Positions 59,900 to 64,000 of a DNA stretch of 64,000 nt are shown here, in pieces. Source of the DNA: Bryocella elongata (GTDB lineage: Bacteria > Acidobacteriota > Terriglobia > Terriglobales > Acidobacteriaceae); contig NZ_FNVA01000008.1 in the NCBI RefSeq assembly GCF_900108185.1, positions 62,001 through 126,000 on the forward strand, read 5' to 3'. Under the pieces are notes generated by a model that saw nothing but the letters and a program-made list of their open reading frames with translations, was not told the DNA's origin and did no database searches. The position numbers and the translations under genes are program-made. The first letter of the stretch is position 1; the number at the start of each line of letters is the position of its first letter.

Positions 59900-61144
59900 A
59901 TGGACAATGCTTCGCCCCACAAGATGACCGGACGATGGGCCCTTGTTTTTCTAGGGGTTGCGTGTGCTGTCGGGGTCGCGTCGATTTACTACAACCAGCC
60001 GCTGCTGCTGGTGATGGGCGCGAGCTTCGGTTCCGCGCCGCGGGAGATGGGCTTTGTCGCCGTCGCCACGCAGGTGGGTTACGCCGTCGGGCTGCTGTTC
60101 TTCGTGCCGCTCGGGGATGTGGCCGAGCGCCGCGCGCTGATGGCCCGGATGTATGCCGGTGTTTCTCTGGCTTTGGTGTTGGCGGCGTTCGCGCAAAACC
60201 TGATCTGGATGATCGTGGCCAGTGCCCTGATTGGCGTGCTGGCGTCGGTGACTCATGTGGCTTTGCCGATGGCCCCCGACCTGGTGCCACCGGAGCGTCG
60301 CGGCCATGCCATTGGCTCCGTGATGACTGGCTTGCTGCTGGGAGTGCTTCTCGCGCGCACCTTCGCGGGCTGGCTGGCGAGGTTGTCCAACTGGCGGGCG
60401 GTCTTCCTGGTCGCTGCGTTGTTGAATATGGCCTTTGTGCCGATCGTGCTGAAGTACATGCCTCGGGTGGTGCCACGTGAGCCGCTCACCTACAGCCACG
60501 CGATGCGTTCGTTGTGGACACTGGTGAGGACCAAGCCGCTGCTTCGGGAAGCCAGCATGCTCGGCGCTTTGACCTTCGGTTCCTTCAGCTGTTTCTGGAC
60601 GACCCTCGCATTCATGCTGGAGGAGCACCACCACCTGGGACCTGCCGTGGCGGGGACCTTTGGGCTGGTCGGAGCTGCGGGTGCGTTCGTCGCTCCTATC
60701 GCGGGTAAGCTGGCCGACAAGCGTGGAACGCGCGTGGTGGTTACCGTGGCGGGCATTGTTCTCACGGGAAGCTATCTGTGGCTGTGGCTGGTCGAGAAGC
60801 CCCACGTTTCGATGATGGTGCACATGGTCGCGCTCTTCATCGGTGTCATCGCACTCGATACGGGAGCGCAGATGATGCAGATTGCCAACCAGACCCGGAT
60901 CTTCGGGCTGGGCTCGGAGTATCGCAGCCGCCTCAACACGATCTACATGACGATGTACTTTGCGGGTGGAGCGGTGGGCTCGGCGCTGGCTTCGCAGGCG
61001 TGGTCGCGGTGGGGCTGGGATGGTGTCTGCCTGCTCGCGCTGGGGCTGATCGGCATGGCCGGGTTTGTGCACCTCACCGGCTACAGCCGCACTCATGCCG
61101 AAGCGCTGATGAAGGTTTCGCGTCATGAGCAGGAGCCGGCGTGA
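59900..61144 (+). CDS. Major facilitator superfamily transporter
   Basis: A 12-helix MFS protein of 414 residues. It has IYYNQPLLLVMGASFG in helix 1, the A-like loop PLGDVAERRALMARMY, and LVPPERRGHAIGSVMTGLLL near the middle, as in YnfM/Bcr-like drug or metabolite exporters with NQPLL in helix 1. Substrate unknown. ATG at 59900 was chosen, though no Shine-Dalgarno is apparent; a GTG at 59861 adds 13 residues. The 430-base region after it (61145-61574) contains no gene but a long palindrome. Confidence 0.85.
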   Translation: MDNASPHKMTGRWALVFLGVACAVGVASIYYNQPLLLVMGASFGSAPREMGFVAVATQVGYAVGLLFFVPLGDVAERRALMARMYAGVSLALVLAAFAQNLIWMIVASALIGVLASVTHVALPMAPDLVPPERRGHAIGSVMTGLLLGVLLARTFAGWLARLSNWRAVFLVAALLNMAFVPIVLKYMPRVVPREPLTYSHAMRSLWTLVRTKPLLREASMLGALTFGSFSCFWTTLAFMLEEHHHLGPAVAGTFGLVGAAGAFVAPIAGKLADKRGTRVVVTVAGIVLTGSYLWLWLVEKPHVSMMVHMVALFIGVIALDTGAQMMQIANQTRIFGLGSEYRSRLNTIYMTMYFAGGAVGSALASQAWSRWGWDGVCLLALGLIGMAGFVHLTGYSRTHAEALMKVSRHEQEPA

Positions 61145-61509
61145 CGGCCGCACACAGCGATGGCTGAGAGCTCAACAGCTTTCGTGCGCGGCGTCCAGTC
61201 CCAAAGAGAAACACACGCGATGGCACGAAAATCTGATTTGCTTCTACTGAAAACATTCGCCTTAGCGCCGATAGAAGTGTTGGCGATTGAGACACCAACT
61301 TAGAGTCTTGTGGCGCAGTGTTCTGCAGGCCGTTCTTTGACCTTCCGACCTGTGCGGGCTTTTTGAACTGCTCTGTCAGATCTGCCGGGCCGGTGTTGCA
61401 CCTACCATCCCTGCGCAACAAAGCTTCGTAACACCGGCCCTGCATCAACTCCCTCCCGCGGTGTGACCTGAACCGGGCGCAACGAAGACGATGGCTTACA
61501 AGACTTCTC

Positions 61510-61545
61510 ATAGGTGGTGCAGAGCTGCAGCTCTGCACCACCTAT
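61510..61545. repeat. Perfect 36-bp palindrome without a loop
   Basis: ATAGGTGGTGCAGAGCTG followed directly by its exact complement (18 + 18). It sits 30 bases from the stop of the histidine kinase and between convergent genes. In RNA the middle cannot fold without a small loop, but a long hairpin could end transcription from either side; no T run is visible. Confidence 0.75.
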
Positions 61546-61574
61546 TCCTGTCTGCAGGGTTGCAGATCGGTCGC

Positions 61575-62936
61575 TTAGTACGCGAACCTGATGCGAACCG
61601 TTAGACCCGTGGTGTTGGAACGGTTGGCCAGGGTGATTGAGCCGCCATGGAGCTCTGCGACGCGGCGCGAGATGGAGAGCCCGAGGCCTCCTCCGGCATG
61701 CTCATGCTCGCGGACCTGCGAGACGCGGTAGAAGGGATCGCAAAGGAAGGGCAGCACTTCTTCGGGCACGCCCGGGCCCTGGTCGGTTACGACGATCTCA
61801 CATCCAGAACCTCCCACGAGTCGGCCCACCGCGATCTCTACTGTAGTGTGGGGAGCGGTGTGGCGGAGTGCATTGCGAACGACGTTCTCGATGGCGGAGC
61901 GAAGCAGCCCGGCATCACCGCGCACGAGGCATCGCTGTGGCGCTCGCACGGTGACGAGCTTGGGCTCGCGATTGGCCTCGCGCTGGGCTTCGAAGGTGGC
62001 ATCCCGCGCGATGCTTTCGACCATTGCGGCGAGGTCAACTTCAGCAAGATGCGCACGCGGAGGCTGCAGGTCAAGCCTTGTCAGCAGCAGGATGTGGCCG
62101 ATCATCTCGTTCATGCGTTCGACGTCGGCCTCCATCTGCGGAAGCACATCGGTAGCGCCGCGGCGCAGCAGTTCGAGAGAGACGGACATGCGCGTGAGCG
62201 GCGAGCGGAGCTCGTGGGAGATGTCTGCCAGCAGCTCCTGGCGCTTTTCGATGAGCAACTCCATGCGCTCGGCCATCTGGTCGAAGGCACGTGCGGTGTC
62301 GGCGAGCTCGTCGTTCCTCGGGGCCACAGCCGGCATCACGCGAGTGCGGAGGTCGCCGCCAGCAAGGCGCAAAGCGCCTGCCTGGATGGCACGCACGGGC
62401 TCGACGATGTGCCGCGTGAGGATGACACAGAACCCAGCAGCGATGAGCACTGCGAGCAGCGTTCGTGTGAGTACCGGAAAGGCCACGGTGCCATCGATGA
62501 AGCCCTGCATGGGGTGCGCCTGCATGACGAAGAGGAAGTGGTGACCGTTGTATTCCAAAGGGGTTGCCGCGCCCCAGATGCGGCCGAGGTGGAAGACCGG
62601 CCCGTGCTCCCACTCGCTTGCAGCGATGAGCCAACGCAGCGTTGGTGTCAGTGGACGGTTGAGGACGTCGTGATGCTGTTCGTCGAGCAGGTGCGCGTCG
62701 AGTGCGGAAGAGTCGCGCAGTGTGTCGAGGTAGCGCGCGAGCGCAGCATCGCCACCAGTCTCGTAGAAGTCCACCGCGCTGTGTGCATAGAGGCCCTGAG
62801 TGAGACGCATCCAACGGCGGCCGAGCGGCTGCGCGCCGGTGAAGACGGTGAGAAGGAATACGAGCAGCCCACCGACGATCAAGGTGAGCCAGAACCAGCC
62901 GAAGATCTTCGCGTAGAGCGAGCTCAACAGTCTCAT
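61575..62936 (-). CDS. CpxA-type sensor histidine kinase
   Basis: A 453-residue inner-membrane kinase. Membrane helices at about 11-33 and 155-175 enclose a periplasmic sensor. A HAMP domain (RHIVEPVRAIQAGALRLAGG) follows, then the H box with H241 in ADISHELRSPLTRM, N box in NVVRNALRHT, G1 and G2 in DQGPGVPEE and AGGGLGLSIS. The arrangement fits CpxA-like envelope-stress sensors. Its ATG overlaps the response-regulator stop by 4 bases. The partner gene divergent from the operon is probably its periplasmic target or inhibitor. Confidence 0.9.
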   Translation of the reverse strand: MRLLSSLYAKIFGWFWLTLIVGGLLVFLLTVFTGAQPLGRRWMRLTQGLYAHSAVDFYETGGDAALARYLDTLRDSSALDAHLLDEQHHDVLNRPLTPTLRWLIAASEWEHGPVFHLGRIWGAATPLEYNGHHFLFVMQAHPMQGFIDGTVAFPVLTRTLLAVLIAAGFCVILTRHIVEPVRAIQAGALRLAGGDLRTRVMPAVAPRNDELADTARAFDQMAERMELLIEKRQELLADISHELRSPLTRMSVSLELLRRGATDVLPQMEADVERMNEMIGHILLLTRLDLQPPRAHLAEVDLAAMVESIARDATFEAQREANREPKLVTVRAPQRCLVRGDAGLLRSAIENVVRNALRHTAPHTTVEIAVGRLVGGSGCEIVVTDQGPGVPEEVLPFLCDPFYRVSQVREHEHAGGGLGLSISRRVAELHGGSITLANRSNTTGLTVRIRFAY

Positions 62937-63670
62937 GCGCTGTCCCCTGCGGTGTAGATGTAGCCCGAGCCGCGCAGGCTCTGGATACGTTCCTTATCCT
63001 GCCACGTGGCTCCAAGCTTCCTGCGCAGGTTGCTGATGTGGTTATCGACGCTTCGGTCGAAGGCCCCAATGGTGCGGCCCAGGCAAGCTTCGGCGATCTC
63101 GTCGCGCGTGACCACGCGACCGAAGGACTTGACCAGGAGAAGAAGGATTTCGAACTCGGTTCCGGTCAGTGTGATGTCTTCGCCATCGCGACGGACGAGG
63201 CGCGGCCCGGGATCGATCTCAAGGTCCCCAAGCTTAACCAGCTGCGGCGACGCCGGCGTTGCCATGCGTCGCTTGAGGACGGAGCGCATGCGCGCCAGCA
63301 GCTCACGCACGTGGAAGGGCTTAGGAAGGTAGTCGTCGGCGCCTGCTTCGAGGCCGTGGATGCGGTCCTTTTCGTCGCCACGCGCGGTGAGCATGATGAC
63401 GGGGACCTCGGAGGTGGTGCGGAGCTTCTTCAGGAGCACGCGGCCATCGCCGCCGGGCAGCATGACGTCGAGGACAAGTAGGTCATAGGGCTCGGTGATG
63501 GCGCGCTCGAGGCCATCTGGCGCCGTATGCGCGAGCGCGACCTCGTAGCCTTCGAGACGCAGCAGTCGCTCGAGCGATGAGCACAAGGCGCGGTCGTCGT
63601 CGATGATGAGTACACGCGGTAACGCCGTGACGTTTCTTTGTGGTTCCACTGGCTGCGACGTCGGGCTCAT
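62933..63670 (-). CDS. OmpR-family response regulator
   Basis: A 245-residue two-component regulator. Receiver domain: acidic pair in LIIDDDRALC, phospho-acceptor D68 in LLVLDVMLPGGDG, conserved Thr in MLTARGD and Lys in LPKPFHVREL. The C-terminal winged helix has LTGTEFEILLLLVKSFGRVV, VDNHISNLRRKLG and IQSLRGSGYIY. Linked to the downstream kinase by a 4-base overlap, as CpxR/CpxA. It should control the divergent secreted protein at 63866 and perhaps others. Confidence 0.93.
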   Translation of the reverse strand: MSPTSQPVEPQRNVTALPRVLIIDDDRALCSSLERLLRLEGYEVALAHTAPDGLERAITEPYDLLVLDVMLPGGDGRVLLKKLRTTSEVPVIMLTARGDEKDRIHGLEAGADDYLPKPFHVRELLARMRSVLKRRMATPASPQLVKLGDLEIDPGPRLVRRDGEDITLTGTEFEILLLLVKSFGRVVTRDEIAEACLGRTIGAFDRSVDNHISNLRRKLGATWQDKERIQSLRGSGYIYTAGDSA

Positions 63671-63865
63671 CCCTTCAGTCTCCCATCACGGGAGCGGGCG
63701 CGCGCTCCCGATTTGTAAGGAACTGCATGCCTCGAGGGTCGCACACGGGGCGGTTCGCACGCTGACACTTCCATACATCGCGGGCTGCACAACTCGTGTT
63801 CTTCTCACCATGGACAGAGTGCCGGAGCTGAATCCGGCGTCACCATTCGGGAGGAAGGGAGAATC

Positions 63866-64000
63866 ATGAATCGTACCGCTATCACCATCGCATGCGCCGG
63901 GGCCGTTGTGGCCACGGCCGTCTTCGCCGCTGGCGCCCAGGAGCCCGGGGCTCGCGCCCAGGAGTTCGTCCTGCGCCGCATGGAACATCGCCTCGGATTG
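63866..64000 (+). CDS. Secreted protein, CpxP/Spy-like, 3' end cut by the window
   Basis: The first 45 codons read MNRTAITIACAGAVVATAVF and on through AAGAQEPGARAQEF to MEHRLGL, a clear signal peptide then a charged helix start. GGGAGGAAGGGAG precedes the ATG. Its position, divergent from a CpxR/CpxA-like pair across a 195-base gap, suggests a CpxP/Spy (LTxxQ) family periplasmic protein; the family motif would lie beyond the window, so this is inference. Confidence 0.6.
   Translation, partial: MNRTAITIACAGAVVATAVFAAGAQEPGARAQEFVLRRMEHRLGL

Overview
The window looks like a stretch of chromosome from an acidobacterium of the class Terriglobia (Granulicella/Terriglobus/Edaphobacter-like). This is an inference from overall protein character, a GC-rich base composition, an HspR-type heat-shock regulator beside dnaK/dnaJ, many glycoside hydrolases, and abundant short palindromic and tandem repeats between genes. 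I see no rRNA or tRNA gene, CRISPR array, phage or insertion sequence.

Layout. 0-9.3 kb: 3' part of a chemoreceptor, a small DUF433 protein, a bacterial deoxyhypusine-synthase homologue, a PRC-barrel/MgtE_N/CBS protein, a CgeB-like glycosyltransferase, an NRAMP-like transporter with altered metal-site motifs, and a lower-GC pair (DUF4236 protein plus small membrane protein). 9.3-28 kb: a carbohydrate region with Nudix hydrolase, HAD phosphatase, uronate isomerase (uxaC), GH16, a DUF5060/DUF4038-type glycosidase, a LarA-superfamily nickel racemase/epimerase, a MarR-controlled quinone oxidoreductase, tagaturonate epimerase (uxaE), gluconokinase (gntK), an SDR dehydrogenase, a Tat-exported amidase and a GH3 beta-glucosidase. 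28-34 kb: DHA2 efflux pump, acyltransferase, and a coupled pair of NodB deacetylase and an unusual ATP-grasp/LMW-phosphatase fusion. 34-42.5 kb: dnaK, small proteins, Fpg/Nei glycosylase, dnaJ, lipoprotein, SDR, hspR and a decayed partial copy of hspR. 42.5-49 kb: acyltransferase, HpnI-like glycosyltransferase and two coupled ArnT-like GT83 transferases. 49-55 kb: Ppx/GppA phosphatase facing SixA, a tiny proline-rich protein, methyltransferase, membrane protein, GH57 branching enzyme. 55.7-64 kb: BON lipoprotein, YtxH and DUF948 stress-type proteins, mnmA, an MFS transporter, and an OmpR/CpxA-type two-component system divergent from a secreted protein cut by the window end.

The most interesting proposals are: (1) a possible non-canonical hexuronate route, UxaC to UxaE to an SDR reductase to a LarA-type 2-epimerase to GntK, which would deliver 6-phosphogluconate; (2) a palindromic element family with a shared GGGGCACCCGG tail, two members of which lie in frame inside protein-coding genes; (3) a dispersed degenerate 7-bp tandem repeat in at least four intergenic spacers; (4) the ATP-grasp/LMW-PTP fusion coupled to a polysaccharide deacetylase; (5) an NRAMP-like transporter near a channel-less MgtE_N/CBS protein. 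All start choices, motif calls and repeats were read by eye; no search was run.
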